Assembly (NCBI GenBank): GCA_016704145.1
Contig: JADJAS010000007.1
Coordinates: 1,426,001 to 1,490,000 of the forward strand
Source: Rhodocyclaceae bacterium
GTDB lineage: Bacteria > Pseudomonadota > Gammaproteobacteria > Burkholderiales > Rhodocyclaceae
Length of the DNA stretch: 64,000 bases
Direction of reading: 5' to 3'
Position 1 is the first letter of the stretch. Each line of letters starts with the position of its first letter. The translations under genes and the position numbers were made by a program. Positions 33,063-42,740 of this stretch are shown in pieces. Under the pieces are notes generated by a model. It made no database searches and was not told the origin of the DNA. It worked only from the letters and a program-made list of their open reading frames with translations.

Positions 33063-34211
33063 GTGAATAAGCACAGAACACGACAAAGAGGTCTCAGTCT
33101 CGTCGAGATCATGGTGGGGCTGGTGATCGGTCTGATCACCGTCATGGTGATTGGCCAGGTCGCGGCGGAGTTCGAGGGCCAAAAGCGCACCAGCACCGGC
33201 GGCGGCGATGCGCAGAGCAACGGCGCGGCCGCGCTGTTCCAGCTCGAACGCGAAATCCGCATGGCTGGCTATGGCCTGATGATCGGTTCGTGGGGACAGA
33301 TGTGCCCCCTCGGCATCAACATCTACTACAACGGCACGGTGGTCTCCGATCCCGGCGCCAATCCGGCCGACAGCGGCATCCTGGCGCCGGTGCGCATCAT
33401 CGATGGCGGCGGTGACAACGCCGACACCATCGTCATGGTCCGGGCGGATTCGCCGACGGGCATCATGCCGACCACGATTATCAAGGACATGCCGAACACG
33501 TCATCGGAGATCCGGGTGAATTGGGGTGCGGGCATGCGGGAGGGACAGCAATTTCTGGTGGGCGCGCGCGACGGTTCGAAGATTTGCACGCTCATGCAGC
33601 TCTCGCAGGACCCGCAGCCGGTGCAGGCCGGGGCCGAATTCGACATGCAGCACAATCCGGGCCAGTTTCCCTACAACCCGGCCAATCCCAACAACGTCTT
33701 CACCGATGCACCGACCTACGGGATAGGCGATGTCATGATCAACCTGAGCAGTCTGAGCTACTGGCGCTACTCGGTGCTGTGCAATCAGCTGACGCTGGTC
33801 GATCCATCCCGCACGGCCGCGCCCTACACCTGCACCAACACCCAACCGCTGGTCGATCAGGTTGTCAATGCGCAAGCCCGGTACGGCGTGGCGCCCGCGG
33901 GCAGCCTGACGGTGAACGAATGGGTCGAGCCCACCGGCCTCTGGGCGGCCAATACCCTGACGGCGGCCCAAGTCAGCCGGATTCTGGCGGTACGCCTGGC
34001 CGTACTGGCGCGTAGCCCGCAGATGGAAAAGGAAGACGTCGAGACGACTTGCAACGGCGGCAATGGCTCGGTCACCTTGTGGGCCGGCGGGCCGACGGTT
34101 GCCTTGTCGGGCGACGAATGCCGATACCGCTACAAGGTATTCGAGACCGTCGTGCCCATCCGGAATTCCATCTGGGGCTGCGGCCAGGCGGGGGTGCCGT
34201 GTTCGCCATGA
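33063..34211 (+). CDS. pilW: Minor pilin PilW
   Basis: A 382-residue PilW-family prepilin starting GTG (VNKHRTRQRG) with the helix LSLVEIMVGLVIGLITVMVIGQVAAEFEGQKRTSTGGGDAQSNGAAALFQLEREIRMAGYG, which is diagnostic. A large beta-rich C-terminal domain contains cysteine pairs. It overlaps pilX by 4 nt. Confidence 0.88.
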   Translation: MNKHRTRQRGLSLVEIMVGLVIGLITVMVIGQVAAEFEGQKRTSTGGGDAQSNGAAALFQLEREIRMAGYGLMIGSWGQMCPLGINIYYNGTVVSDPGANPADSGILAPVRIIDGGGDNADTIVMVRADSPTGIMPTTIIKDMPNTSSEIRVNWGAGMREGQQFLVGARDGSKICTLMQLSQDPQPVQAGAEFDMQHNPGQFPYNPANPNNVFTDAPTYGIGDVMINLSSLSYWRYSVLCNQLTLVDPSRTAAPYTCTNTQPLVDQVVNAQARYGVAPAGSLTVNEWVEPTGLWAANTLTAAQVSRILAVRLAVLARSPQMEKEDVETTCNGGNGSVTLWAGGPTVALSGDECRYRYKVFETVVPIRNSIWGCGQAGVPCSP

Positions 34212-34942
34212 AACCGATGGATAAACACCAGCTGGAGCAGGCGATGATCAAGCGAATGTCGAAGCACGATGTCATGCCGCGAAAGTCAGGCGTGGTGACG
34301 CGCCGAGTGAGACAGACGGGTGTCGTCCTGGTGATGGCGCTGATCGCGCTGGTGGCCATCACGCTGGCGGCGCTTTCGCTGGTGCGCTCGATCGATACCG
34401 GCGTCATGATCGCCGGCAACCAGGCGTTCAAGGAATCCTGCCTGGGGGCATCCGACGTGGCGATCGAGTCGGCGTCGAAATGGCTGTCGGCGCAGGCCGT
34501 CACGCCCGCCTTGCTGGACGATGACAATCAGGCGGCGGGCTACTACGCGACGACCATGGAGGGATGTGATATGACCGGCAATCGCACCCAGACCGACGCC
34601 AGCGACGATGTGGCCTGGGGTGGTGGCGCTGGCAACGCCAACTGCAACGCCAGGACGCAGCCGGTCAACAACATGCCCGACGGCTATTCGTCGAGCTACC
34701 TGATCACGCGCATGTGCCAGTCCCCCGGGTCGGCCAACGCCGCGGGCGCCCGTTGTGCCAGCGACGTGATGCCGTCGCAGTCGCGTTTCCATGGTACCCC
34801 GGATTACAACTATCGCGTCCAGAATGCCGCCGAGCGGGCGCGTGGCACCGGTCAGGCCAGCGTCTATTACCGTATCGTTGCTCGCGTCGTTTGTCCGCGC
34901 AACAGCACCAGTTTCGTCGAATCGATCATCACCCTTCAGTGA
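34208..34942 (+). CDS. pilX: Minor pilin PilX
   Basis: A 244-residue PilX-type protein. After a long basic lead (MKPMDKHQLEQAMIKRM) comes RRVRQTGVVLVMALIALVAITLAALSLVRSIDTGVMIAGNQAFKESCLGASD, the PilX signature in which a QxGVVL replaces the usual GFTL. A repeat copy falls in the cytoplasmic lead, read as RKSGVVTRR. The start ATG 34208 overlaps the pilW stop, but internal ATGs at 34244 and beyond are possible. Confidence 0.82.
   Translation: MKPMDKHQLEQAMIKRMSKHDVMPRKSGVVTRRVRQTGVVLVMALIALVAITLAALSLVRSIDTGVMIAGNQAFKESCLGASDVAIESASKWLSAQAVTPALLDDDNQAAGYYATTMEGCDMTGNRTQTDASDDVAWGGGAGNANCNARTQPVNNMPDGYSSSYLITRMCQSPGSANAAGARCASDVMPSQSRFHGTPDYNYRVQNAAERARGTGQASVYYRIVARVVCPRNSTSFVESIITLQ
34282..34305 (+). 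repeat. Dispersed 24-bp repeat, copy 11 (in pilX leader)
   Basis: Three mismatches. Sense orientation in the AAG-TCA frame, read as KSGVVTRR, in the basic stretch ahead of the PilX hydrophobic helix. Confidence 0.7.
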
Positions 34943-34956
34943 TTCGGGAGCAGACC

Positions 34957-37900
34957 ATGGGAACACTTCGCCATTTCCTGATGCCGGCCATCGTCGCCCT
35001 GCTGTCGGCGACCGTGTCGGCCGCCAATGTCGACCTCGCCGACAAGCCGCTGGCCAACGGAATCTCCAACAGCGTCAAGCCGAACATCATGTTCGTCCTC
35101 GACGATTCGGGCAGCATGGGCTGGGACTATCTGCCGGACAGTGTCAATGGCAAGCAGGGCGACAACTGTTTCAAGAATCATCTGTACAACAAAGTCTATT
35201 TCAACCCGGGCTACACTTATCCGGTGCCTGTTGATGCATCGGGCAACCCCTTGGGCAACGCCACGTTCGGCACGGCCAAGCGTAACGGTTTCGATGGTGG
35301 TTCGTCGACCACGAACCTTGCCACCGCTTTCAAGGCCCACTCGGGCGATACGGCGCAGGCAGCCTATTACTACGAGTACACGGGTGGTGGCACGCCGACG
35401 CCCGGAACGTGCTACGCCAACAACAAGTACACCAAACGCGTCGTGACGGCCGCGCAAGAGCAAAACTTCGCCAACTGGTACAGCTATTACCGCACGCGCA
35501 TGCAGATGATGAAGTCGGCCCTGTCGCTGGCCTTCAAGCCGATTGACGACACCAAGCGCGTCGGCTACATGAGCATCAACAACAATACCGGCACCGATTT
35601 CCGGAATCTGGCGTTGTTCGATGCGGCCGGCAAGTCGGCCTGGTACAACAAGATTTTCGCCGCGCAGCCGAGCGATGGCACCGGGTTGCGCTGGGCCTTG
35701 ACCACGGCTGGCCGTCTCTATGGCGGCAAGCTCAATGGTCAGAATTTCTGGGGCACTCCGGTGGTCGATCCCGTCCAGTATTCCTGCCAGCAGAACTTCA
35801 CCATCCTGGCCACCGATGGCTACTGGAATACCGAAACCACCGGGCTGGGCTGCAATCGTCACGAAGGCTGCAAGCTCGACGGCGCGGTGTTGGGCAACCA
35901 GGACGGCGGGGCGGCAAAGCCGATGTGGGACGGCAGCAGCACGACCGTCACCCTGGTCGATACCTATCAACAATTTGTCTATTCGGTCACCAATTCTGGC
36001 TGTTCCGGGGCCAACCGGCGGGTCAGGCAGCAGCAGCAGCGCAAGACGATCACGACGACAACGATCAACGGTTCGCCGGGAGCACCCGTCGACAGCGGCT
36101 GGAGCAACTTCGGCGCGGCGACCACCTTTATCGCCTGCCAGAATCCCGCACCGACGGCGCCGCCCAACACCACGCCGGTCCTGCTTTCCTCGAACACCAA
36201 CACCAACAGCAGCGGCGGCAGTACCGGCTCGCTCGCCGACGTCGCCATGTATTACTACGAGACGGATATTCGGGATGGCGGGCTGGGCAATTGCACGGGC
36301 GCGCTCGGTCTCGACGTTTGCGAGAACAATGTGCCCGGCACCACCCGTGACACGGCGGCTCATCAGCATATGACGACGTTTACGCTCGGGCTCGGCATCA
36401 ATGGACAACTTACGTATGCCGAGAACTACGAGGCCTGCGGCAACAGCTGCGATTATCCGGCCATCGTGCAGGGAACCAAGACTTGGCCGGTGCCATCCTC
36501 CAACGACCCCACTACCGTTGATGATCTCTGGCATGCGGCCGTCAACGGTCGGGGGGTTTATTACAGCGCGGGTACGCCGGAATCGCTCGCCAGCGGATTG
36601 GCCAAGGCCCTGGCCGGCGTCAATGCCCGCAAGGGCGCGGGCGGCGCGGCGGCCACCAGTACCCTGGCTCCCGTAGAAGGTGACCAATACGCTTACGTGG
36701 CGCTATACACGACGGCGGAGTGGGTGGGTGACTTGCAGCGGCGGTCGATCAGCCTGACGACCGGGGTTGTCGACGAGACGCCGACATGGAAGGCTCAGGA
36801 AAAGCTGGACGGCCAGACGACCCTGAACGGCGATTCGCGCACCATCTACATGCGCAAGGGCAGCAGCCTCGATGCGTTCAATGTCGGCAATCTGGCCAGC
36901 TACATTACCGCCAAGAACTTCGATGCCGGTCCGGCCAACCCGGCTGGCGCCTTGAGCCAATATGCCGATTACAATGCCGCCCGTCAGACACAGGCGACCG
37001 GCAATACGGGCGCGGCCAACATGATCGGCTTCCTGCGCGGCCAGCGTGGCTTCGAGGATGTCGCAAGCAATGCCGCCGCCAACCGCATCTACCGGCCGCG
37101 CACCCATGTGCTGGGCGACATCGTCAATTCGTCGCCGGTGTATGTGAACAAGCCCGCATTCGACTACACGGAACACAACTATCCGAAGTGGGACCCGAAC
37201 CGCTCGCCAACGGTTTATGCGGCGGCCAACGATGGCATGCTCCATGCCTTCGATGCCGCGACCGGCCTGGAGCGTTGGGCCTTCGTGCCGAGCGTGGCGA
37301 TTCCGAGCCTGTACAAACTGGCTGACGCCAATTACGCCAATCAGCATCGTTTCTTCGTCGATGGGCCGCTGACGGTTGGCGATGCCTATTTCGATGGCAA
37401 GTGGCACTCCATTCTTATCGGCGGCCTCGGCAAGGGCGGACGCTCCTACTATGCGCTCGATGTCACCAACGACACCCCCGAACTTCTTTGGGAGTTCTCG
37501 GTGAGCGACGACATTGATCTTGGCCAAAGCTATGGCGCGGCCCAGATCACCAAACGGGAAAAGGACGGCAAATGGGTGGCGATGTTCGCCTCGGGCTACA
37601 ACAATGTCAGCCCGGGCAGTGGGCTGGGTCGCCTGTTCGTTGTCGATCTCGAGACTGGCGGCAAGCTTTCCGAAATCGTCGCGCCCGGCGATGCTTCCCC
37701 CGAAAAAAGCGGCATTGCCTGGGTCAATGGCTGGACCAATGCCGGCATGGACGACAACACGGTGCAACACGTGTATGCCGGTGACTTGAGCGGCAACATC
37801 TGGCGCTTCGACATCAACGCGGATACAGTCAGTCTGTTGGCCTCGGTGGGTTCAGGTGGTGGGACAACGCAGCCGGTGACGAGTCGCGTGGAGCTCGGCG

Positions 37901-38541
37901 ATATCCTCGACAGTTCCGGTGGACAAGCCAACCAGCGCGCCATCTATGTCGGTACCGGCCGCTACCTGGGGGATGGCACTTACCTGGCGGATCCGCAGGA
38001 TAGTGACATCCTCAATACCGACACTCAGTCCTTTTACGCCATTCGCGATGATGCCGATGACCTGAAAAGCTGGGGAAATTTTCGGGCTCAGGCCGGGGTC
38101 AAGAAGTTCACCGTTTCGGGTTCCGGCAATAGCCGAAAAGTTGACTATGATGCGGTGCTCGCCTCGGGGCCGGGCTGGTATCTTGATTTCGACGTGCAGA
38201 GCGGCGAGCGGGTGGTGATCAATCCGAGATTGTTCAATGGCGACCAGAAGACCCTGACGGTCGTGACCAGCATCCCGAGCTCCAGCAACATGTGCGAGAT
38301 CGGTGGTACCAGTTACGTGTATATGCTGGAAACGCAACCAAGCAAAGCGCATACGTCGTTGCCGAATGCGATCAGCTATATAGGTTCCGCCATGGGTGTC
38401 GGTGCAGCCGGTGTCAGCTTGCCAGGCGGCAAACTGGCGGTCATCGTCAATCTTTCCGATGGCACCACGGTGACGGTCAGCCCGCCAACCACCCAGGGTA
38501 CCAAGATCAAGCGCGGACTCTGGCGCGAACTGGTGAACTGA
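34957..38541 (+). CDS. pilY1: Type IV pilus tip adhesin PilY1
   Basis: A 1194-residue exported protein. A signal peptide (MGTLRHFLMPAIVALLSATVSA) is followed by a von Willebrand A-like N-terminal region with the MIDAS start FVLDDSGSMGWDY near residue 50. The C-terminal PilY beta-propeller begins about residue 720 (RPRTHVLGDIVNSSPVYVNKP), with VYAAANDGMLHAFDAATG and the calcium-loop-like AGDLSGNIWRFDINAD. PilY1 caps the pilus, mediates adhesion and primes assembly with the minor pilins encoded upstream. The ribosome-binding site GGGAG precedes ATG 34957. Confidence 0.92.
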   Translation: MGTLRHFLMPAIVALLSATVSAANVDLADKPLANGISNSVKPNIMFVLDDSGSMGWDYLPDSVNGKQGDNCFKNHLYNKVYFNPGYTYPVPVDASGNPLGNATFGTAKRNGFDGGSSTTNLATAFKAHSGDTAQAAYYYEYTGGGTPTPGTCYANNKYTKRVVTAAQEQNFANWYSYYRTRMQMMKSALSLAFKPIDDTKRVGYMSINNNTGTDFRNLALFDAAGKSAWYNKIFAAQPSDGTGLRWALTTAGRLYGGKLNGQNFWGTPVVDPVQYSCQQNFTILATDGYWNTETTGLGCNRHEGCKLDGAVLGNQDGGAAKPMWDGSSTTVTLVDTYQQFVYSVTNSGCSGANRRVRQQQQRKTITTTTINGSPGAPVDSGWSNFGAATTFIACQNPAPTAPPNTTPVLLSSNTNTNSSGGSTGSLADVAMYYYETDIRDGGLGNCTGALGLDVCENNVPGTTRDTAAHQHMTTFTLGLGINGQLTYAENYEACGNSCDYPAIVQGTKTWPVPSSNDPTTVDDLWHAAVNGRGVYYSAGTPESLASGLAKALAGVNARKGAGGAAATSTLAPVEGDQYAYVALYTTAEWVGDLQRRSISLTTGVVDETPTWKAQEKLDGQTTLNGDSRTIYMRKGSSLDAFNVGNLASYITAKNFDAGPANPAGALSQYADYNAARQTQATGNTGAANMIGFLRGQRGFEDVASNAAANRIYRPRTHVLGDIVNSSPVYVNKPAFDYTEHNYPKWDPNRSPTVYAAANDGMLHAFDAATGLERWAFVPSVAIPSLYKLADANYANQHRFFVDGPLTVGDAYFDGKWHSILIGGLGKGGRSYYALDVTNDTPELLWEFSVSDDIDLGQSYGAAQITKREKDGKWVAMFASGYNNVSPGSGLGRLFVVDLETGGKLSEIVAPGDASPEKSGIAWVNGWTNAGMDDNTVQHVYAGDLSGNIWRFDINADTVSLLASVGSGGGTTQPVTSRVELGDILDSSGGQANQRAIYVGTGRYLGDGTYLADPQDSDILNTDTQSFYAIRDDADDLKSWGNFRAQAGVKKFTVSGSGNSRKVDYDAVLASGPGWYLDFDVQSGERVVINPRLFNGDQKTLTVVTSIPSSSNMCEIGGTSYVYMLETQPSKAHTSLPNAISYIGSAMGVGAAGVSLPGGKLAVIVNLSDGTTVTVSPPTTQGTKIKRGLWRELVN

Positions 38542-38552
38542 CGGCAAAACAC

Positions 38553-38577
38553 GGGCCCCGGCTCGATGGCGGGGCCC
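38553..38577. terminator. Hairpin between convergent pilY1 and mrcA
   Basis: GGGCCCCG and CGGGGCCC form a perfect 8-bp stem with a 9-nt loop just beyond the pilY1 stop and 2 bp from the mrcA stop. There is no strong T-run, so it may stop or slow transcription from either side. Confidence 0.45.
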
Positions 38578-38578
38578 A

Positions 38579-40897
38579 TTACGGGAATGGCGGGGATGGC
38601 GAGGGTAGGGGATCGTTTGCTGGCATGTGCTCGCGATAGACGTAGTCCTGGGCTCCCCCGTCGGGTGTGGTGATCGGGGTCAGTCCATCGGGTTTCTCCA
38701 TGAACGATTCGGGGACGCCCTTGAGTGCCTGCTGCATATAACCGATCCACATGGGCAACGCGGCGGCCCCGCCCGTTTCGCCGTTGCCCATCCGCTTCGG
38801 CTGGTCGAAACCGATCCAGGCGATGGCGACGACGGTGGGCTGGTAGCCGCAGAACCAGGCATCGACGTAGTCATTGGTGGTGCCGGTCTTGCCGGCGAGA
38901 TCGCCGCGCCGGAGCGCGTTGGCGCGGGTGGCGGTACCGCGCCGAACCACGTCGTGCATCATGCCGTCGAGCAGATAGGCATTGCGCGGATCGATGACGC
39001 GGAGACGCTCGTCGCCGGCCGAGACCGGCTTGGCCGCCGCCAGCAGGTTGCCTTTGACATCGGTGATTTCCTTGACGACGTAGGGCTCGATCTTGTAGCC
39101 GCCATTGGCGAATACCGCGTAAGCCGCGAGCTGCTGCCACGGCGTCACCGAACCGGCGCCCAGGGCCAGGGTCAGATACGGCGGATGCTTGTCGGCATCG
39201 AAGCCGAAGCGCACGGCATAGTCTTGCGCATAATGCGTGCCGATCGATCGCAGCAGCCGGATCGACACCATGTTCTTGGACTTGGCGAGGCCGGTGCGCA
39301 GCGTCATCGGTCCTTCATACTTGCCATCGTAATTCTTGGGTTCCCATGCCTGGGAGCCGGTTTCCTCGGCCGAGATGGAGATGGGTTCGTCCGGAATCAC
39401 GGAGGCGGGGTGGTAGCCCTTTTCCAGCGCCGCGGAATAGATGAAGGGCTTGAAGCTGGAGCCGGGTTGGCGCCACGCCTGGGTGACGTGGTTGAACTTG
39501 TTGCGGCCGAAGTCGAATCCGCCGACCAGCGCTCGCACGGCGCCGTCGCGGGGGCTGGCGGCGACGAGCGCGGCCTCGACCTCCGGCAATTGGGCGATCT
39601 GCCATCCTTGTTTGGCGTCCTTGGCGAGGCGGATCACCGCGCCGGGCCGGACGCGTTTATTGGCCGGCGCCTTCTGGTCGAGCATGCGTGCCGCGAACTT
39701 GATGGCGACCCCTTGCAGTTCGACGATCTCGCCGCCGCGCAGATAGGCGCGCACCAGGCCGCTGTCGGCGGCCAGCACCAGTGCCGGTTGCAGATCGCCG
39801 GCGATATCGAAGTCCTGGAGCAGTTCATCCAGATCTTCTTCGTGACCGGATCGCGCCTTGGCAAGGTCGACGTAGGCTTCGGCGCCCCGGTAACCGTGGC
39901 GGCGGTCATAGTCGAGCACCCCGCGCCGCAAGGCTTGATAGGCGGCCTCCTGATCGGCCTTGCGGATCGTCGTGGTCACGCGCAGGCCGATGGTGTAGGC
40001 ATCGTCCTGGAAACGGTCGAAGGCGATTTGTCTCGCCATTTCGGCGACATGGTCGGCATGCATGCCGAAGTCATTCACATCGTGCTTGATGCGAAGTTCT
40101 TCCGCCTCGGCCAGCGTGAAGTCCTCGGACGAGACGAACCCGAGTTCACGCATGCGCCTGAGCACGTACTGCTGCCGGATGCGCGCGCGTTTGGGGTTCG
40201 CCACCGGGTTGTACAGCGACGGCGCCTTGGGCAGCCCGGCCAGCATCGCCGCCTCGGCCGTGGTGATGTCGCCGAGCGGCTTGCCAAAATAGGCTTGGGC
40301 GGCGGCGGCAAACCCGTAGGCGCGTTGCCCGAGATATATCTGATTGACATAGAGTTGTAAAATTTCGTCCTTGCTCAGGTTGTGCTCGATCTTGAAGGAC
40401 AGCAGGGCCTCATAAAGCTTCCTGGTCAGGGTTTTTTCGGACGAGAGAAAGAAGTTCCGTGCCACCTGCATGGTGATGGTCGAGGCGCCCTGGCGTTTGC
40501 CGCCGCTGGCGAGGTTCGAATAGGCAGCACGCAGTATGCCGAGTGTGTCGACGCCGGAGTGCTGATAGAAACGCTCGTCCTCGGCCGCAAGAATCGCCTG
40601 CTTCAGGCGTACCGGAATATCCTGGACCCGCACCACGTGCCGCCGCTCCTCGCCGAATTCCCCGATCAGGTATCCATCGGCGCTATAGACGCGGAGCGGG
40701 ATCTTCGGTTGATAATCCGTCAGCGCTTCGAGCGACGGTAGCCTTGGATAGGCAAGGATGAGAAAGATCCCGCCAAGCGCAAGCGCGACCAGCAACGCGC
40801 CGACCAGGATGGACAGGGTGACGGAAAGCCAGCGCAGGCTTGCGGGGATTCGAGGGAGCAAGATTGTTGGGCGGGGCGGGCGGTGAAGTCCGGACAA
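38579..40897 (-). CDS. mrcA: Penicillin-binding protein 1A (bifunctional transglycosylase/transpeptidase)
   Basis: A 772-residue class A PBP making peptidoglycan at the inner membrane. One N-terminal membrane helix is followed by the glycosyltransferase domain (AILAAEDERFYQHSGVD with the catalytic Glu, then GASTITMQVARNFFLSSEKTLTRK). An OB-like insert precedes the transpeptidase: nucleophile Ser in PGSSFKPF, SKN in LAKSKNMVSIR, and KTGT in GKTGTTNDYVDAW. The start is uncertain: the longest frame opens at a TTG (40897) that overlaps a TATAAT, so translation probably begins up to 15 codons later. It is divergent from pilM, the classic arrangement. Confidence 0.93.
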   Translation of the reverse strand: MSGLHRPPRPTILLPRIPASLRWLSVTLSILVGALLVALALGGIFLILAYPRLPSLEALTDYQPKIPLRVYSADGYLIGEFGEERRHVVRVQDIPVRLKQAILAAEDERFYQHSGVDTLGILRAAYSNLASGGKRQGASTITMQVARNFFLSSEKTLTRKLYEALLSFKIEHNLSKDEILQLYVNQIYLGQRAYGFAAAAQAYFGKPLGDITTAEAAMLAGLPKAPSLYNPVANPKRARIRQQYVLRRMRELGFVSSEDFTLAEAEELRIKHDVNDFGMHADHVAEMARQIAFDRFQDDAYTIGLRVTTTIRKADQEAAYQALRRGVLDYDRRHGYRGAEAYVDLAKARSGHEEDLDELLQDFDIAGDLQPALVLAADSGLVRAYLRGGEIVELQGVAIKFAARMLDQKAPANKRVRPGAVIRLAKDAKQGWQIAQLPEVEAALVAASPRDGAVRALVGGFDFGRNKFNHVTQAWRQPGSSFKPFIYSAALEKGYHPASVIPDEPISISAEETGSQAWEPKNYDGKYEGPMTLRTGLAKSKNMVSIRLLRSIGTHYAQDYAVRFGFDADKHPPYLTLALGAGSVTPWQQLAAYAVFANGGYKIEPYVVKEITDVKGNLLAAAKPVSAGDERLRVIDPRNAYLLDGMMHDVVRRGTATRANALRRGDLAGKTGTTNDYVDAWFCGYQPTVVAIAWIGFDQPKRMGNGETGGAAALPMWIGYMQQALKGVPESFMEKPDGLTPITTPDGGAQDYVYREHMPANDPLPSPSPPFP

Positions 40898-40902
40898 TTA
40901 TA
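40897..40902 (-). promoter_or_regulatory. Possible -10 element for mrcA
   Basis: TATAAT on the minus strand. No convincing -35 at 16-18 nt was found. If used, it rules out the most upstream TTG as the mrcA start. Confidence 0.35.
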
Positions 40903-40954
40903 TCGGCCCGGCTGTCGCGCTCCCGCCAAGGCCTTAATTGCTCAAGAATTTTTG

Positions 40955-40983
40955 TTTACAGCCGATATGGTTGCTGATAGCAT
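40955..40983 (+). promoter_or_regulatory. Sigma70-type promoter for pilMNOPQ
   Basis: TTTACA (40955-40960), 17-nt spacer, TAGCAT (40978-40983), placed about 50 nt before the pilM start in an AT-rich pocket of the mrcA-pilM intergenic region. Confidence 0.5.
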
Positions 40984-41037
40984 CTGAAGTAAATTATCCG
41001 TAGTGTCGCTAAGTAAAGGTTCTGAAAGGGAAAAGTC

Positions 41038-42117
41038 TTGCAGATCGACTTCTCGATCTTCAATCCCAAAGCGCGGCCGCTCCTGGGCTTGGACATCAGC
41101 ACGTCTGCGGTAAAAATGGTCGAGCTCACGGAGACCGGCAAGGATTCCTATCGTCTGGAACGCTATGGCATCGAGTACCTGCCGAGGGAAGCCGTGGTGG
41201 ACGGCAATATTGCCAACTTCGACGCCGTCTGCGATGCCGTGCGCAAGTGCTGGCGCAAGCTTGGCACGTCCACCCGGTTTGTCGCCATGTCGCTGCCGAC
41301 CGCGGCCGTCATCACCAAGAAGATAATTCTCCCGGCCAACCTGCGCGAAACCGAGATGGAAGTGCAGGTGGAATCCGAGGCGAACCAGTACATTCCGTTC
41401 GCGCTCGACGAGGTCAATCTCGACTTTCAGGTTCTCGGGCCGTTGCCATCGAGTCCCGAAGAGGTCGAGGTACTGATTGCGGCGTCGCGCAAGGAGAAGG
41501 TCGAGGATCGCGTTGCCTGCGCCGAAGCCGCCGAACTGAAACCCCTGGTAATGGACGTGGAGTCGTTCGCCGTCCAGGCGGCCTTCGAGTTGGTGCTCGG
41601 GCAGCTGCAAACAAAAGGGAAGGAGCAGATCATCGCCTTGGTCGATATCGGCGCGGTGGCCACCAAGGTGATGGTGATGAAGGATGATCAACTGGTCTAT
41701 TCGCGCGAACAGGCGTTCGGCGGCAGCCAGTTGACCCAGGACATCATGCGCGCCTATGGCATGAGCGCCGAGGAGGCGGAATCGGTCAAGCGTGTTGGCG
41801 GCGCGCCGGAAAACTATGAGCCGGAGTTGTTGCGTCCCTTCATCGAGAACTTGTCGATCGAGGTTTCCCGCGCGCTTCAGTTTTTCTTTTCCTCCACGCA
41901 GTTCAACCAGGTGCATCACATTGTTCTCGCGGGCGGTTGCGCCTCGATCGCCGGGGTGGACGAGGTCGTCGCCAACAGGACGCAGGTGCCGACCATGATC
42001 GCCAATCCCTTTGCCGGCATGGTGCCGTCGTCGAAGGTGAGACCCAGGCAGTTGATTGCCGACGCGCCGCTTCTCATGGTCGGCTGTGGCTTGGCGATGC
42101 GGAGGTCGGATCAGTGA
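41038..42117 (+). CDS. pilM: Type IV pilus assembly ATPase-like protein PilM
   Basis: A 359-residue actin/FtsA-like cytoplasmic protein. Motifs are LLGLDISTSAVKMVEL (phosphate 1), ALVDIGAVATKVMVM (phosphate 2) and HHIVLAGGCASIAGVDE (adenosine). It starts TTG 41038 after AAAGGGAAAAG. PilM binds the N-terminal tail of PilN and links the inner-membrane alignment complex to cytoplasmic motors. First gene of pilMNOPQ; it overlaps pilN by 4 nt. Confidence 0.95.
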   Translation: MQIDFSIFNPKARPLLGLDISTSAVKMVELTETGKDSYRLERYGIEYLPREAVVDGNIANFDAVCDAVRKCWRKLGTSTRFVAMSLPTAAVITKKIILPANLRETEMEVQVESEANQYIPFALDEVNLDFQVLGPLPSSPEEVEVLIAASRKEKVEDRVACAEAAELKPLVMDVESFAVQAAFELVLGQLQTKGKEQIIALVDIGAVATKVMVMKDDQLVYSREQAFGGSQLTQDIMRAYGMSAEEAESVKRVGGAPENYEPELLRPFIENLSIEVSRALQFFFSSTQFNQVHHIVLAGGCASIAGVDEVVANRTQVPTMIANPFAGMVPSSKVRPRQLIADAPLLMVGCGLAMRRSDQ

Positions 42118-42740
42118 TTCGCGTCAACCTGCTGCCCCACCGCGAACAGAAGCGCAAGGCACGGCGCGAACAGTTCTATGCGTTGTCGGGCCTCATGCTG
42201 GTACTGGGGGGCCTCGTCTGGTTTCTGGGCTATACCGTGCTCAACGGCTACATTTCCGCCCAGGAAAGCAAGAATGCATTTCTCAAGAAGGAAATCACGC
42301 TGCTTGACAAGCAGATCGACGAAATCAAGAAGTTGAAGGAACAGACCGAGGCGCTGTTGTCGCGCAAGCAGATCATCGAGTCACTGCAAGCGAACCGCAC
42401 CGAAACGGTCCACTTGTTCAACGAGCTGGCAAGGCAGGTGCCCAGCGGCGTGTACTTGAAGTCCGTCAAGCAGGCCGGCCAGAAAATCACCCTGAATGGC
42501 CTCGCGCAATCGAACGCCAAGGTGTCGACGCTGATGCGCAATCTTGATGACTCGCCCGTGCTGGAAAAGCCGGATCTCGTCGAGATCAAGGCCGTTACGG
42601 TCGACAAGCGACGGCTGAGCGATTTCACCCTGCGGATCCAGTTCACAAGGCAGCAATCCAGCGAAGAGACCAAGGCCGCGCCAGCCGGCAGGCCGCCCGC
42701 GGGCACGGCCAAGCCAACACGGAAGGATGGCAAGTCGTGA
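42114..42740 (+). CDS. pilN: Type IV pilus inner-membrane protein PilN
   Basis: A 208-residue bitopic protein starting GTG (VIRVNLLPHREQKRKARREQF). INLLPxR is the PilM-binding signature. A single helix (LSGLMLVLGGLVWFLGYTVL), a coiled coil (ESKNAFLKKEITLLDKQIDEIKKLKEQTEALL) and a ferredoxin-like periplasmic domain follow. The C-terminal tail is proline/lysine-rich. It overlaps pilM and pilO by 4 nt each. Confidence 0.93.
   Translation: MIRVNLLPHREQKRKARREQFYALSGLMLVLGGLVWFLGYTVLNGYISAQESKNAFLKKEITLLDKQIDEIKKLKEQTEALLSRKQIIESLQANRTETVHLFNELARQVPSGVYLKSVKQAGQKITLNGLAQSNAKVSTLMRNLDDSPVLEKPDLVEIKAVTVDKRRLSDFTLRIQFTRQQSSEETKAAPAGRPPAGTAKPTRKDGKS

Noticed and set aside
33968..33996. AAGTCAGCC followed later by TGGCGGTACGCC in pilW, a split match to the repeat.
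   Set aside because: The two halves are separated by extra bases and encode QVSRILAVRLAVLARS, which is normal PilW sequence.
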